A stretch of DNA of 64,000 nucleotides from Miltoncostaea sp963771025. GTDB lineage: Bacteria > Actinomycetota > Thermoleophilia > Miltoncostaeales > Miltoncostaeaceae. Position 1 is the stretch's first letter. Every line of letters starts with the position of its first letter. The stretch spans positions 62,001 through 126,000 of the forward strand of contig CAVYRL010000002.1 of the NCBI GenBank assembly GCA_963771025.1. Direction: 5' to 3'. This document shows, piece after piece, positions 8,539-16,399 of the stretch. The notes under the pieces are model-generated. The model was not told the DNA's origin and did not search any database. It saw only the letters and a list, made by a program, of their open reading frames with translations. Position numbers and translations under genes: made by a program.

Positions 8539-9425
8539 GGGTCCGAGACATCATGAGCTCGCGTCCGATCGTCGTCAGCGACGGTGCCGGCGACGTGCGG
8601 CACCTGATGGACGTCGGCCACGTGCATCACGTGCCGGTCATCGAGGCGGGTCGCCTCGTCGGCATCTGGGTCGCGACCGAGGGAGGTTCGCTGGTGATGC
8701 TCGGGCCCGAGCACGTGCACCAGACCAGCCCCGGGGTCGAGGCCGGTGAGATCCTCGAGGCACTGGTGAACGGCGCGGAGGCGGTGCTCGTGTGGGACTC
8801 CGGCGTCCCCGCGGGAGTCCTGACCCGCTCGGATCTGACGGCCCTCGTCCGCACGGCCGTGAGCCGGGGCATCGGTCGTCGCCATCCCCGTCCCACCGTG
8901 GTGCGGATCGCGGGCCCCGCCGAGTGCGGCAAGACCACGCTGCTCATGCGGTCGCTCGCCCTGCTCAATCGCATCGACGTCGCGATCGTCCAGGGCAACG
9001 CGAAGGCCGCAGGGGAGGTGGCCGCGCTCGCGGGCGCGCGCCAGCTCGACGAGCCCGACGCCTATCTGCGCAGTGGTCTCGCCCGCGCCGTCGACAAGCT
9101 CGCCGACGCCCAGCTCATCCTGGTGGAGGACCGCGACGGCCCCCACGACGAGATGGGCGACATCGGCGAGGACGTGAGGGTCGCGGTGGTGCCCGCCGCC
9201 GATCTCGCGCGCCTTTCGCCCGACCGGCTCGAGGGCGTGGGGGCGCTCGTGGTCACCCGCGCCGACGAGGTGCCGGAGATGGACACCGAGGATGCGCTGC
9301 GGCGGGTGCGCGCGACGTGCGAGGGGCTGCACACATTCGCCGTCGCCGCGGGGCACGACGACCGGGGGCTCGCCGCATGGTCGCGGTGGCTCGAGAGCCA
9401 GGCGTTCCAGCATCGCGACTCGTGA
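8535..9425 (+). CDS. CBS-pair protein fused to a HypB/UreG-like P-loop GTPase
   Basis: 296 residues. Residues 1-115 form a CBS pair (MRVRDIMSSRPIVVSDGAGDV, HHVPVIEAGRLVGIW, PAGVLTRSDLTALV). Residues 120-296 look like the SIMIBI metallochaperone GTPases HypB/UreG: P-loop GPAECGKTT, then DIGEDVRVAVVPAAD equivalent to the HypB D-L-G-E-D-x-R-V-V-V block, VTRADEVP in the place of NKxD, and a C-terminal W-x-x-W-L (AWSRWLES). Metal-binding Cys/His residues of HypB are not evident and no hydrogenase or urease gene is in the window. Predicted role: an adenylate-sensing GTPase coupled to the Usp before it; function unknown. Confidence 0.75.
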   Translation: MRVRDIMSSRPIVVSDGAGDVRHLMDVGHVHHVPVIEAGRLVGIWVATEGGSLVMLGPEHVHQTSPGVEAGEILEALVNGAEAVLVWDSGVPAGVLTRSDLTALVRTAVSRGIGRRHPRPTVVRIAGPAECGKTTLLMRSLALLNRIDVAIVQGNAKAAGEVAALAGARQLDEPDAYLRSGLARAVDKLADAQLILVEDRDGPHDEMGDIGEDVRVAVVPAADLARLSPDRLEGVGALVVTRADEVPEMDTEDALRRVRATCEGLHTFAVAAGHDDRGLAAWSRWLESQAFQHRDS

Positions 9426-9459
9426 CCCCTCCGCGGTAGACGTCGTCCGGACGTGTCGG

Positions 9460-9473
9460 CGAACATGTGTTCG
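9460..9473. promoter_or_regulatory. LexA (SOS) box overlapping the dinB start
   Basis: CGAACATGTGTTCG is a perfect 14-bp palindrome and matches the CGAAC-N4-GTTCG LexA operator of Gram-positive and actinobacterial genomes. It covers GTG 9467 and touches GTG 9473, so LexA here would block initiation of dinB directly. Confidence 0.85.
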
Positions 9474-10684
9474 TGCGGCGCGATGCGACGATCCTCCACG
9501 CCGACCTCGACGCGTTCTTCGCCTCGGTCGAGCAACGCGACGAGCCACGCCTGCGCGGGCGGCCCGTGATCGTCGGCTCGTGGGTGGTGATGGCGGCCAG
9601 CTACGAGGCCAAGGCGCACGGGATCGTGAGCGGGATGGGTGGGGCGCGGGCGCGGCGGCTGTGTCCGGACGCCGTCGTGGTGCCGCCGCGATGGGAGGCG
9701 TACGTCGAGGCCAGCCGCCAGGTTTTCGAGGTGTTCGAGCGCACCTCGCCGGTCGTCGAGGGAATGTCCATCGACGAGGCCTTCCTCGACGTGAGCGGGA
9801 TGGCACGGAGCGCCGGGACGCCGACGCAGATCGCGCTGCGACTGCGCTGGGACGTCCGCGACGCCGCCGGCCTGCCGATCACCGTCGGCGTGGCGACGAC
9901 CAAGAGCCTGGCCAAGATCGCCAGCGCGCTCGCCAAGCCGGAGGGCCTGATGGTGGTGCCGCCCGACTGCGAGCTGGCCCTGCTTCATCGCCTCCCGGTC
10001 GGGCGGCTCTCCGGGGTGGGGCCCGCGACATCGCGGCGGCTGGGCGCCCTCGGCCTGACGCACGTCGGCCAGATCGCGCAGCGCGGCGAGGCCGAGCTGA
10101 TCGCGCTGCTGGGTCCCGCCGCCGGCCGGAGGCTCCACGACCTCGCGCACAATCGTGATCCACGGCCGGTGCGCGCGCGCCGACGACGTCGCACGTTCGG
10201 GGCCCAGTCCGCGCTCGGCCGCCGCCCCCGCTCACCCCAGGAACTCGACACGATCCTGATCGGGCTCGTGGACCGGGTCACGCGGCGCATGCGGACGTCG
10301 GGGCGGGTGGGCCGCACGGTGGTCCTGCGACTGCGCTTCGCCGACTACTCGCGGGCGACCAGGTCGCGGACGATGCGGCGGCCGACGTCCGCCTCGGCGC
10401 CGGTCCTCGCCGCGATCCGGGCACTTCTGCGCGAGGCGCGCCCCCTCGTCGCGGAGCGAGGGATCACCCTGCTCGGGATCACGGTGGCCAACCTCGACGG
10501 CGAGCGCGACGACGGCCAGCTCAGCCTGCCGCTCGACGGACCCGAGGACGATGGTCTCGACGCGGCCCTCGACGCCGTCCGAGATCGTTTCGGCCCCGCG
10601 GCCGCGACCCGGGCGTCCCTCGTCGGACGCGACCCGGGCCTGGCCGCCTGGCTCTCTCCCGAGCGCCCATCCGGCTCCGGATAG
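9467..10684 (+). CDS. dinB: DNA polymerase IV (Y-family translesion polymerase)
   Basis: Error-prone polymerase for lesion bypass, 405 residues from GTG 9467 or 403 from GTG 9473 (MRRDATILHADLDAFFASVEQ). Catalytic palm residues are present: the D in HADLDAFFASVEQRD and the SIDEAFLDVS block with its D-E pair. The thumb helix-hairpin-helix (LSGVGPATSRRLGALGLTHVGQIA) and little-finger domain (RTFGAQSALGRR through LSLPLD) follow. The insert of residues between GVATTKSLAKIAS and the HhH is ordinary. Family length about 350-420. No clamp-binding QLSLPL motif beyond GQLSLPLDG, which is in fact a good match to that motif. SOS control is indicated by the LexA box on the start. Confidence 0.95.
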   Translation: MFVRRDATILHADLDAFFASVEQRDEPRLRGRPVIVGSWVVMAASYEAKAHGIVSGMGGARARRLCPDAVVVPPRWEAYVEASRQVFEVFERTSPVVEGMSIDEAFLDVSGMARSAGTPTQIALRLRWDVRDAAGLPITVGVATTKSLAKIASALAKPEGLMVVPPDCELALLHRLPVGRLSGVGPATSRRLGALGLTHVGQIAQRGEAELIALLGPAAGRRLHDLAHNRDPRPVRARRRRRTFGAQSALGRRPRSPQELDTILIGLVDRVTRRMRTSGRVGRTVVLRLRFADYSRATRSRTMRRPTSASAPVLAAIRALLREARPLVAERGITLLGITVANLDGERDDGQLSLPLDGPEDDGLDAALDAVRDRFGPAAATRASLVGRDPGLAAWLSPERPSGSG

Positions 10685-10753
10685 CGGCATCGGCGTACGG
10701 TGATCCGGCGCCGCCACGGGTGGGCGGGACCGGACGATCCCCGGCCCGGTGGT

Positions 10754-10978
10754 CTAACCCCCTCCGGCCTCGCGACGCTGGAGCGTCAGGGCCAGCTTGG
10801 GGCACAGGGTCACCGCGCGCCGCGCCTCGCGATCGAGCGACGACGGCACCGGACGGGAGTCGACGATCGGGAATCCCCACCGGTCGAGGTCGATCATCTC
10901 GGGCAGCAACTCGTGGCAGTTGCCGTGGCCGTCGCAGGCGATCGGGTCGACGCGAAGATGCTTGCGTCCGCGGCTCAC
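10754..10978 (-). CDS. Single-cluster ferredoxin ([3Fe-4S] type)
   Basis: 74 residues starting at GTG 10978, overlapping the TGA of the NuoF-like gene (GTGA). Cysteines are in the pattern of the monocluster ferredoxins that serve actinobacterial P450s and oxidoreductases: CDGHGNC, then CP in VTLCPKLAL. The His in place of the second cluster cysteine (C-x-x-H-G-x-C) points to a [3Fe-4S] cluster. As the last gene of the operon it probably accepts or donates electrons to the NuoF-like subunit. Confidence 0.85.
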   Translation of the reverse strand: MSRGRKHLRVDPIACDGHGNCHELLPEMIDLDRWGFPIVDSRPVPSSLDREARRAVTLCPKLALTLQRREAGGG

Positions 10979-12234
10979 CGCCACTCTCCCGAGGGAGCCG
11001 GGACCGGCAGCACCGGGTCGGTGGTGGTCGCCGAGCAGCGCCCCTGCAGGTGCAGGTGCACCTCGTGCTCGAAGGCCGCGAGCGCGCTGCGCACCAGGCG
11101 GGCGGCGCCGTCGGGATGGGCGCACGCCCCGCGTCCCTCGATCTCGCCGGGCAGCGCGTGCATCTCCTGGAGCGCATCGATCGCCCGGTGACCGCCGGCA
11201 AGGGCGGCCGCGGCCTCGGAGAGAGCGCGCAGCCCGAAGACGCAGGGGCCGCATTGTCCGGCGCTCTCGCGGGAGAGGTAGCGCGCCACCCGCGACGTCT
11301 CCAGCAGCCCGCACGAGGAGCGGGGCAGGACGACCAGGGTGCCGGCGCCCGGCGATCCGCCGACCGGGCGCAGGCCGGCGCGGGAGAACGGCACTCGCAC
11401 GGGATCGTCCGTCGTCAGCCAGGTACCGAAGTACCCACCCACCAGAACGCCGGCGATGCCGTTGGTGGGCCCGCCCGCGAGGGCGACCAGCTCACCGATG
11501 CGCGTGCCGACCGGCACCTCGTGGACGCCGGGCGCGGCGACCCCGCCGGCGAGGGTGACCAGCATCGACCCCGGCTCCTCGTCGGTGCCGATCTGGCAGA
11601 ACCAGTCGGCGCCGTGACGCGCGATGAGGCCCACGTGCGCGAGCGTCTCGACGTTCTGGAGCAGTGTCGGCCGGCCGTCCACCCCCCGCTCGGACGGGCG
11701 CGGCGGGGTCAGCGTGGGGACGGCCGGGCCGCCGTTGAGCCAGTGGACCAACGCCGACTCCTCGCCGGCCACGAACCGCTCGGGGGCACCGACCACCGAG
11801 AGGCGGATCGGCAGGGCTCCCGGAGCCCGTCGCGCCGCCGCGGCCATCGTGCGCCCGAGGGCGGTCGTGGCCGCGCGGGAGACGGCGATGATCACCTCTC
11901 CGGCGCCCACCGCCGCGGCGGACGCGAGCGCCCCGTCGATCACGAGGTCCGGGTCATGGCGGAGCAGCGCTTCGTCCTTACGGCTCACCGGCTCACCCTC
12001 GGTGCCATTGGCCACGACGATCGCGCGGCCGCGCCGGCCGGCGACGGCGGCCATCTTGAGGGAGGTCGGAAAGCCGCCGCCGCCACGGCCGCGCAGGCCG
12101 CTGCGCTCGACCTCGTCGATCAGCGCTTCGCCGATCGAGGCCGGCATCGGCCCGCGCTCGCGCGGGCCGAGCAGCCGCGGCAGCCCGCGGGGCGCGAGAG
12201 GCGGCAGCGCCTGCGGGAAACGGGTCGTGGCCAT
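10975..12234 (-). CDS. NuoF-like NADH dehydrogenase subunit (FMN/NADH and 4Fe-4S domains)
   Basis: 419 residues from ATG 12234. It carries the FMN/NADH-binding Gly-rich loop SGLRGRGGGGFPTSLKM, the region VVANGTEGEPVSRKDEALL, a soluble-ligand-binding beta-grasp segment (GVHEVPVGTRIGELVALAGG) and the C-terminal cluster-binding region SAGQCGPC and GRGACAHPDG with its four cysteines. This is the 51-kDa subunit of complex I or of NAD-linked hydrogenases, but no NuoE, NuoG or other complex I gene is near; the partners here are a heme-b membrane protein and a ferredoxin. I infer an NAD(P)H-ferredoxin-membrane electron path. Confidence 0.85.
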   Translation of the reverse strand: MATTRFPQALPPLAPRGLPRLLGPRERGPMPASIGEALIDEVERSGLRGRGGGGFPTSLKMAAVAGRRGRAIVVANGTEGEPVSRKDEALLRHDPDLVIDGALASAAAVGAGEVIIAVSRAATTALGRTMAAAARRAPGALPIRLSVVGAPERFVAGEESALVHWLNGGPAVPTLTPPRPSERGVDGRPTLLQNVETLAHVGLIARHGADWFCQIGTDEEPGSMLVTLAGGVAAPGVHEVPVGTRIGELVALAGGPTNGIAGVLVGGYFGTWLTTDDPVRVPFSRAGLRPVGGSPGAGTLVVLPRSSCGLLETSRVARYLSRESAGQCGPCVFGLRALSEAAAALAGGHRAIDALQEMHALPGEIEGRGACAHPDGAARLVRSALAAFEHEVHLHLQGRCSATTTDPVLPVPAPSGEWR

Positions 12235-12797
12235 CAGCGGGCCGCCATCGCGGGCGCCCCGCTGCCGGCACGAAGCAACCGCCACACGATGCTGGCTGCG
12301 ACGACCGCGAGCGACGCGATCCAGAGCCCGCGCAGCCAGAGGGTCGAGGTGTCGCTGCCCATGCCGAGCGCGTGGACGAAGGCCACCGGCCACATGGCGT
12401 ATCCCGCCCAGTGGATCGCTCTCCACAAACGCTGCCCGATGCGCTCGCGCAGCAGGCCGGTGACGACGAGGGCGAGCATCAGGTCCACGGCGATCGCGCC
12501 GAGGCCGACGTACAGCGGGCGCGAGCCGGCCGCGAAGGGCACGAACACGTCCACCAGGCGCACGACCGCGTAGGGATCGACCACGGCCGTCGTCACGTGG
12601 ACGGCGATGAAGACGACCGACAGCAGTGAGATGCTCCGGTGCAGCGCGAGTGTGGCGAAGCGGGGCATCGAGCCCAGCCGCACCCCGCCGCGGGTGGCGA
12701 TGCCGAGGGCCGTGACGGCCGTGAGCAGCAGCAGCGAGACGACGCCGCTGCCACGCATCAGGAACCAGACCGCGTTGCCGTTGCCGAAGGTGCTCAT
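12234..12797 (-). CDS. Ferric-reductase-like transmembrane heme protein
   Basis: 187 residues with about six membrane helices. Histidines placed in the helices (LHRSISLLSVVFIAVHVTTAV, AIHWAGYAMWPVAFVHALGMG) fit bis-His heme b binding as in the ferric reductase/YedZ/NOX superfamily. No NAD or FAD domain is attached; the NuoF-like protein encoded next would provide that. Start ATG 12797 overlaps the ApbE TGA; its own stop overlaps the NuoF-like ATG, so ApbE, heme protein and NuoF are coupled. Likely moves electrons across the membrane to an unknown acceptor or flavinylated partner. Confidence 0.85.
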   Translation of the reverse strand: MSTFGNGNAVWFLMRGSGVVSLLLLTAVTALGIATRGGVRLGSMPRFATLALHRSISLLSVVFIAVHVTTAVVDPYAVVRLVDVFVPFAAGSRPLYVGLGAIAVDLMLALVVTGLLRERIGQRLWRAIHWAGYAMWPVAFVHALGMGSDTSTLWLRGLWIASLAVVAASIVWRLLRAGSGAPAMAAR

Positions 12798-13720
12798 CGC
12801 GCCTCCTCCGGCCAGCCGCCGACCCGGGTGACGTCGCCGTCGGTGGCGACCAGCCGCGCGGGGAGCCCGGTGGTGGCGAGCCACTCCGGCGCGCTCTCGC
12901 CACGGACGATCGCAGCGGTGCTGGCGATGTTGGCATCGACGCACGAGCCCGCCGCGACGCTGACCGTCCTCCAGACCTCCCGGGCCGGCTCCCCGCCGCG
13001 CGCCGGGTCGAGGATGTGGTGCCGCGGATCGTCGTCCGTCCCCCATCGCCGGACCGTGGTGCTGGAGGTCGCGAGGCCGCCGGAGAACAGGTTGACCGTC
13101 TGGCCCTCGCCGGCGAGGTCCGCATGATCGTCGGTCACGCGCACCGGCCACCCGTCGCCGGGCGCCTCGCCCTGCAGGGAGATGTCGCCGCCGAGCCCGA
13201 CCAGCGTGCCGGCGCCGGTGGCCTCGTGGATGAGGCGGGCCGCGCGGTCCGCCGCGAGGGCCTTCGCCGTGGCGCCCAGGTCGATCTGGACTCCCTTCGG
13301 CAGCTGCACCGTGCCCGCGGCCGTGTCGGCGTGGATCCCGCGCCAGCCGGGGACGGGGGTGAGCCGCACCCTCACGCGTGGGGCGGCTCCGGCGACGAGC
13401 GAGAAGTCGCGGTCGTATCCGAGCTCAGCGAGGGCCCGGCCGACAGTCGGGTCGACGTCGCCGTCGGTGACGGCCGCCGCCCGCAGGGCGACCGCGACGG
13501 CCTCCATCAGCAGTGGACTCACGCTCACGGGGGCGCCCGCGGCGCGGTTGAGCCGGCTCAGCTCGGAGTCGTCCCGGAAGCGGCTGCAGGCCACATCGAC
13601 CCGCTCGAGCTCCTCGCGCAGAATCGCCTCGGCCTCCCCGAGCGCGTCGGGCGGGTCGGTCGCCACCAGGGCAGTGGTGCCCAGCGCGCGGAAGGATGCC
13701 GGCCGCAGCCCGACGGCCAT
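12794..13720 (-). CDS. apbE: ApbE-family FMN transferase
   Basis: 308 residues from ATG 13720. ApbE enzymes attach FMN from FAD to a Thr/Ser of extracytoplasmic electron-transfer proteins. Diagnostic blocks: CSRFRDDSELSRLN, VDPTVGRALAELGYD, IDLGATAKALAADRAA, LVGLGGDI and HHILDPARG, with the Asp/Thr Mg-binding region near the C-terminus (AGSCVDANIASTAAIV). No lipobox or clear signal peptide, so it may act on the cytoplasmic side or be a short form. Its natural substrate motif (D/S-x-(S/G/A)-A-T-(S/T)) was not found in the neighbouring proteins. Confidence 0.92.
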   Translation of the reverse strand: MAVGLRPASFRALGTTALVATDPPDALGEAEAILREELERVDVACSRFRDDSELSRLNRAAGAPVSVSPLLMEAVAVALRAAAVTDGDVDPTVGRALAELGYDRDFSLVAGAAPRVRVRLTPVPGWRGIHADTAAGTVQLPKGVQIDLGATAKALAADRAARLIHEATGAGTLVGLGGDISLQGEAPGDGWPVRVTDDHADLAGEGQTVNLFSGGLATSSTTVRRWGTDDDPRHHILDPARGGEPAREVWRTVSVAAGSCVDANIASTAAIVRGESAPEWLATTGLPARLVATDGDVTRVGGWPEEAR

Positions 13721-13724
13721 CGGC

Positions 13725-14222
13725 TCACGACCCCCCGGACGAGGCGGCCGGGAGCTGCACCGAGGGCGCCGGCGCGCTCTGGGGCGGCGCGATCGGTGCT
13801 GCGGGGGGGGAGTACGACGGAGTCGAGGGCTGGTCGTACGACGGAGCCGAGGACTCGTCGTACGACGGAGTCGAGGGCGGCGTGTACGCGCCCGAGCCCC
13901 CGTCGTCGCTGCCACTGCTCTCGTAGTCGTAGCCGTCGCTGCGCCGCGCGTCCCGTGTCGCGCGGGCCGCCGCGTCCGCCGCCGCCGTCGCGTCTGCCGC
14001 CGTCCCGCCCGCCGCGGCCCCGCCCGTCGCCGTCCCGCCCTTTGCCGTCGCCGCGTTCGCCGACGGCGTCGATGCCGTCTTGGCGGCCGCGAGGCCTCCG
14101 ACCACGACGGTCCCCGCGACGGCCAGCGCGGCCACCGTGCGGGTTGCCCGCGCGACGCTGCGCATGTGGGCGTCGCGACGCCGCGCGCGGATTACGGGGT
14201 GGTCGTCGTTGGTGGGGCTCAT
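13725..14222 (-). CDS. Membrane-anchored low-complexity protein heading the ApbE operon
   Basis: 165 residues, start ATG 14222 with ribosome site GGAAGGTG 7 nt upstream. A short basic N-terminus precedes one membrane segment (about 31-48, VAALAVAGTVVVGGLAAA); the rest is Ala/Gly/Thr-rich and then a Tyr-Pro-Ser tail with 8-residue repeats (TPSYDESS, APSYDQPS, TPSYSPPA). It ends 5 bp before the ApbE start. It has no recognised domain. Position in the operon suggests an extracytoplasmic partner of the redox chain. A run of eight G (13803-13810) inside the gene is prone to length errors but the frame here is intact. Confidence 0.7.
   Translation of the reverse strand: MSPTNDDHPVIRARRRDAHMRSVARATRTVAALAVAGTVVVGGLAAAKTASTPSANAATAKGGTATGGAAAGGTAADATAAADAAARATRDARRSDGYDYESSGSDDGGSGAYTPPSTPSYDESSAPSYDQPSTPSYSPPAAPIAPPQSAPAPSVQLPAASSGGS
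13813..13884. repeat. Three tandem 24-bp repeats inside the tail protein
   Basis: Units at 13813-13836, 13837-13860 and 13861-13884, each beginning TACGACGGAG. They encode the 8-residue Tyr-rich repeats of the protein above, on the minus strand. Confidence 0.85.
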
Positions 14223-14300
14223 AGGGCACCTTCCGTCGGGGGGGCGCCCGACACGGTGTGAGAGGTCACCGGGCGCACTGATTCACGGTAGGCCGGGAGC

Positions 14301-14318
14301 GGTAAGGGATCACCCAAG
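14301..14318 (-). promoter_or_regulatory. 18-bp motif upstream of the ApbE redox operon
   Basis: On the minus strand CTTGGGTGATCCCTTACC, 78 bp before ATG 14222. An almost identical copy lies at the same distance before the DUF2231 gene (14970-14987), 15 of 18 bases equal. Probable binding site of a shared regulator; a -10-like TACCGT follows 10 nt downstream. Confidence 0.6.
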
Positions 14319-14356
14319 GGGACCTAAGAGTTACCTGAGCGTTCCCGGGCCATCGC

Positions 14357-14893
14357 TCAGTCGTGGTCGCCTCCGCCCCCGCTCTGAGTGCCCCCGGCCG
14401 CGTTGAGAGCCTGCTGGTTCCAGACGGCCTTCGCCCCGACGTGCCCGGCGCGCACAACCCAGACCGTCGTGAGCGCCGCGCTCCCCAGCAGCGCCACGGC
14501 GAGCACGATGCCGACCGCACGCGGAGCCAGAAGCCCCCGGATCCGTTCCCCGTCGGGGATGGGCAGCTCGCGGCGCCACTCGCGCACGACGAAGGCGACG
14601 GCGATCAGGAACACGAGGATCGCGAAGGTGCGCGCCCCCTCGCCGAGCTCCGCGTGCTGCCTGACGAGCGAATCCTCGCGCACGCGCTCCTCGAGGTTCT
14701 GCCCGCTCATCACCGCGAGCTGGGCGCTGAGCATCCCGATGGTCGCCGCCCCGGCCACGACCAGGCTGAGCACCTTGCGTCCGCGGGCCCACGAGACGGC
14801 CGCGATGCCCAGCAGCAGGGTGAGCGGGATGAACACGACCGGGACGTGCACGAGCAGGGGGTGCGCCGGGACGCCGTAGACGTTGTCCAGCAT
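14357..14893 (-). CDS. DUF2231 family membrane protein
   Basis: 178 residues, start ATG 14893 (MLDNVYGVPAHPLLVHVPV) with GAGAGGAA upstream; the frame is open further to 14986 but lacks protein character. Four predicted membrane helices and the family's opening H-P-x-x-V-H-x-P block, whose histidines suggest heme or metal binding. The C-terminus is Gly-rich with His (TQSGGGGDHD). DUF2231 proteins are often found with cytochrome or electron-transfer genes. Shares an upstream motif with the redox operon next to it, so the two are probably co-regulated. Confidence 0.82.
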   Translation of the reverse strand: MLDNVYGVPAHPLLVHVPVVFIPLTLLLGIAAVSWARGRKVLSLVVAGAATIGMLSAQLAVMSGQNLEERVREDSLVRQHAELGEGARTFAILVFLIAVAFVVREWRRELPIPDGERIRGLLAPRAVGIVLAVALLGSAALTTVWVVRAGHVGAKAVWNQQALNAAGGTQSGGGGDHD

Positions 14894-14969
14894 GGGTCGG
14901 GGTTCCTCTCGACGGGGCAGCGGCCGGCGAGATCTTCGGCACGGGCCGGTAATGGCTCCACCCACGTAA

Positions 14970-14987
14970 GGTAAGGGAATCCCCAAG
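14970..14987 (-). promoter_or_regulatory. 18-bp motif upstream of the DUF2231 gene
   Basis: On the minus strand CTTGGGGATTCCCTTACC, 76 bp before ATG 14893; second copy of the motif at 14301-14318. The adjacent OmpR-type regulator is an obvious candidate for binding it, which is inference. Confidence 0.6.
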
Positions 14988-15007
14988 TCGCCCCCGCGCC
15001 GGGGCGA

Positions 15008-16399
15008 TCAGGCCGCGGGCGCCGGGACCTTCGCCGGGAACGTGATGACCACCATCAGGCCGCCGGCCTCGGAGGCATCGAGCGCCACGCTGCCGTCGTC
15101 GGCCTCGACCAGGCTCTTCACGATCGCCAGCCCGAGGCCGGAGCCCCGCCGGTCGTCATGTCCTCGCCAGAACCGATCGAAGGCGTGCCGGCGGGCCTCC
15201 GCCTCCATGCCCGGTCCATGGTCGGAGACCGTGATCCTCACGATGCCCCGTCCGCGCGCGGCGGTCAGCAGCACCGCCGTCTCGGGTGGGGAGGCCTCGA
15301 GCGCGTTGGCGATCAGGTTGTCGAGCACCTGCTCGACGGCGCCCCCCGAGAGGGGCGTCCACAGATCGGAGTCCACGTGCGCGGCGATCTCCACCCCCCG
15401 CTCGGCCGCCGCGAAGCGCCACGCATCCGCGCGCTCGACCACCAGGCGGCCGACGTCCTGGGGGGTCCGTTCGCTGGCGCGGCGGTCGGCGTGGGCCAGG
15501 GTGAGCAGGCCGTTGACCAGCCGGGAGAGGCGATCCACCTCCGCGATCGCGCTCTCCAGCTCGTCACTCACCTCGGGGCTCGCCTCGTGCTGGAGGTTCT
15601 CGATCCTCAGGCGGAGGGCGGTGAGCGGGCTGCGCAGCTGGTGCGACGCGTCGGCCACGAACTGCTCCTGCGTGCCGACCACGGTGTTGAGCCGCGAGAC
15701 CATGTCGTTGAACGCGTGCGAGAGCTCGCGCACCTCGTCGGGGCCCGAGTCCGCATCGGCGCGGACGGTCAGGTCACCGGCCTCCGCGCGGCGAGTGGCG
15801 TCGCGCAGGTGCGTGAGCGGCCTGCTCACCCACAGGGCCAGCCAGCGTCCCGCGACGGCCACCGCGGCCAGCACGACGAGCGCGACGCCGCCGAGCAGCA
15901 GCCAGTACTGGATCACCTGCGAGTTGACGCGCGATGTCGGCACGGTCACCCGCACCGCTCCGTGCACCCTCCCGCCGGACGTGACCGGCACCGCGACGTA
16001 GAGGAGGTCGGTGCCCAGCGTCGTCGAGCTCCGCCGTCCGTCGGAGACCTCGCCACCGAGGGCCTGCGCGATCTCGGGGCGCGTCGCGAATTCGCGCCCG
16101 AGGGGGGACGAGGGATCCGAGTCCGCCAGCAGCCGCCCGCGGGCGTCGACCACCACCACCCGGGCGCCGGTGGACGCGGCGTACTCGTCGGCCACGCGCG
16201 TCAGCGCCGGGTCGCCGGACGCGGCCCCCTCCTGGAGGGTGTCCTCGACCAGGGCGGAGATCGACACCGCGTCGCGCTGGACCTTCTCCTGCACGTCGCG
16301 GCGCTGCGCGCGCTGATAGACCACGCCGAGGGGGACCTCCAGAGACACGAGCACCACGGCCGCGAGAACCAGGTAGGTCGCGACCAGCCGCCGGGTCAC
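15008..16399 (-). CDS. HAMP-domain sensor histidine kinase (OmpR-type pair)
   Basis: 463 residues. Two membrane helices (about 5-27 and 167-190) bracket an extracytoplasmic sensor of about 135 residues; then HAMP, a HisKA dimerisation domain with QFVADASHQLRSPLTALRLR (phospho-acceptor His), and HATPase blocks N (DNLIANALEAS), G1 (SDHGPGM), F (FDRFWRG) and G2 (GSGLGLAIVKSL). The sensor part has VVVVDARGRLLADSDPS, as in PDC/CHASE-like sensors of cell-envelope kinases. Start ATG 16399 overlaps the regulator TGA by 4 nt. Likely responds to an envelope or redox signal, given its neighbours. Confidence 0.93.
   Translation of the reverse strand: MTRRLVATYLVLAAVVLVSLEVPLGVVYQRAQRRDVQEKVQRDAVSISALVEDTLQEGAASGDPALTRVADEYAASTGARVVVVDARGRLLADSDPSSPLGREFATRPEIAQALGGEVSDGRRSSTTLGTDLLYVAVPVTSGGRVHGAVRVTVPTSRVNSQVIQYWLLLGGVALVVLAAVAVAGRWLALWVSRPLTHLRDATRRAEAGDLTVRADADSGPDEVRELSHAFNDMVSRLNTVVGTQEQFVADASHQLRSPLTALRLRIENLQHEASPEVSDELESAIAEVDRLSRLVNGLLTLAHADRRASERTPQDVGRLVVERADAWRFAAAERGVEIAAHVDSDLWTPLSGGAVEQVLDNLIANALEASPPETAVLLTAARGRGIVRITVSDHGPGMEAEARRHAFDRFWRGHDDRRGSGLGLAIVKSLVEADDGSVALDASEAGGLMVVITFPAKVPAPAA

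Noticed and set aside
13725..14222. Tail protein as the FMN-accepting substrate of ApbE
   Set aside because: No segment fits D/S-x-(S/G/A)-A-T-(S/T); stretches such as GGTATGG and ADATAA are too different to count.
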